Part shown: piece after piece, positions 6,284 to 6,782 of the stretch
Layout of the letters: the number at the start of each line of letters is the position of its first letter
Numbering within the stretch: position 1 is the stretch's first letter
Assembly (NCBI GenBank): GCA_035635075.1
Contig: DASQBT010000103.1
Span: 1-6,782 of the forward strand
Source of the DNA: DASQBT01 sp035635075
GTDB taxonomy: Bacteria > Pseudomonadota > Gammaproteobacteria > Burkholderiales > Thiobacillaceae
DNA: 6,782 nucleotides
Direction of reading: 5' to 3'
Position numbers and translations under genes: made by a program
Notes under the pieces: generated by a model
Database searches by the model: none
Told to the model about the DNA's origin: nothing
What the model saw: only the letters and a program-made list of their open reading frames with translations

Positions 6284-6782
6284 CGATTGCGGGCCGAGAA
6301 GGAGAAGGTCTCACCGCCACCCTTGACCCCAAGTTCAACGAGTAGTTTCTTGAAACCCCAAGTGATACGGCCCTTCCAGTTGAGCGTTCGAATGTCTGCA
6401 AAGAAATGGCGTGAGCTCTTCACACTATGAAACTGCTCGGACAGCATCGCGCGCAAGCGGCCTTCGTCAAAACTCTGAACATGACCCCAGCGATGGAATA
6501 GTTCCCCGCAGTGGGGGCACACGATACGATAGTCGAGCAAGTTTTCATCAGCGGGTACCGTTCCTATGAATCGCCCACCGGGTTTGAGCACGCGCCTTAC
6601 CTCGACGAAGGTTGCGCGTAAGATGTCATCGGTTAGATGCTCCAGCACTTCGGACATCACCACTGCATCAAATTGACGATCCGGAAACGGCATAGCCTGA
6701 GAAAATCCGACCTTCGCCCGATCTCCGAGTGCATATTGTTCTCGGAGCCTGTTGATCGCGGCCTCGCCGGGGTCTAGTGAAC
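6280..6782 (-). CDS. Class I SAM-dependent methyltransferase, 5' end beyond the window
   Basis: The C-terminal 166 residues or so of a Methyltransf_11-type enzyme; the frame stays open to the right edge. The first visible part, SLDPGEAAINRLREQY, fits the acidic end of strand 2 that binds the ribose of S-adenosylmethionine. PFPDRQFDAVVMSEVLEHL and RVLKPGGRFIGTVP are the usual motifs around strands 4 and 5. The glycine-rich motif I (GxGxG) must lie off the window. An internal Met at 6693 is not the start, because family-like sequence continues upstream of it. After strand 5 comes a segment with CPHCGELFHRWGHVQSF, whose Cys pair and His residues could bind zinc; this segment also occurs in other methyltransferases of surface-glycan loci, to my knowledge. 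The gene ends in a 4-base TTGA overlap with the glycosyltransferase. It may methylate a sugar or lipid-linked glycan; the substrate is unknown. Confidence 0.9.
   Translation of the reverse strand, partial: SLDPGEAAINRLREQYALGDRAKVGFSQAMPFPDRQFDAVVMSEVLEHLTDDILRATFVEVRRVLKPGGRFIGTVPADENLLDYRIVCPHCGELFHRWGHVQSFDEGRLRAMLSEQFHSVKSSRHFFADIRTLNWKGRITWGFKKLLVELGVKGGGETFSFSARNR

Overview
The window is a stretch of a bacterial cell-surface polysaccharide locus (O-antigen, capsule or exopolysaccharide type). All recognisable genes lie on the minus strand, so transcription runs from high to low coordinates. The DNA is GC-rich with mostly G/C third codon positions. Together with the gene types this suggests a Gram-negative proteobacterium, perhaps beta or gamma; that placement is inference, and nothing here fixes the genus.

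In transcription order: a SAM-dependent methyltransferase cut by the right edge (6782-6280); a GT-B glycosyltransferase of the GT4/AmsD-like kind (6283-5159); a 125-base gap that contains an open 41-codon frame and a small hairpin; two related GT4 glycosyltransferases joined stop-to-start (5033-3882 and 3882-2752); a 48-codon micro-ORF filling the next gap (2755-2609); a glutamine-hydrolysing asparagine synthase/amidotransferase of the AsnB type (2601-655); and a fourth GT4 glycosyltransferase cut by the left edge (664-1).

The genes are packed like an operon. Junctions are TTGA, GTGA, TGATG and ATGA overlaps, short gaps of 3 and 7 bases, and a 10-base overlap. No gene-free stretch is longer than 150 bases, and I see no convincing promoter or intrinsic terminator inside the window. 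The likely joint job is assembly of a glycan repeat unit on a lipid carrier: four retaining glycosyltransferases add sugars in sequence, the methyltransferase may methylate the glycan or a precursor, and the AsnB protein probably transfers ammonia from glutamine to a carboxylate, possibly a uronic acid. Flippase, polymerase, chain-length regulator, initiating transferase and nucleotide-sugar genes are absent here and presumably lie outside.

The least explained items are the two micro-ORFs that fill the only two gaps in an otherwise overlapping operon, and the pair of adjacent glycosyltransferases whose C-terminal halves are much more alike than their N-terminal halves. I see no mobile element, CRISPR array, tRNA or rRNA.
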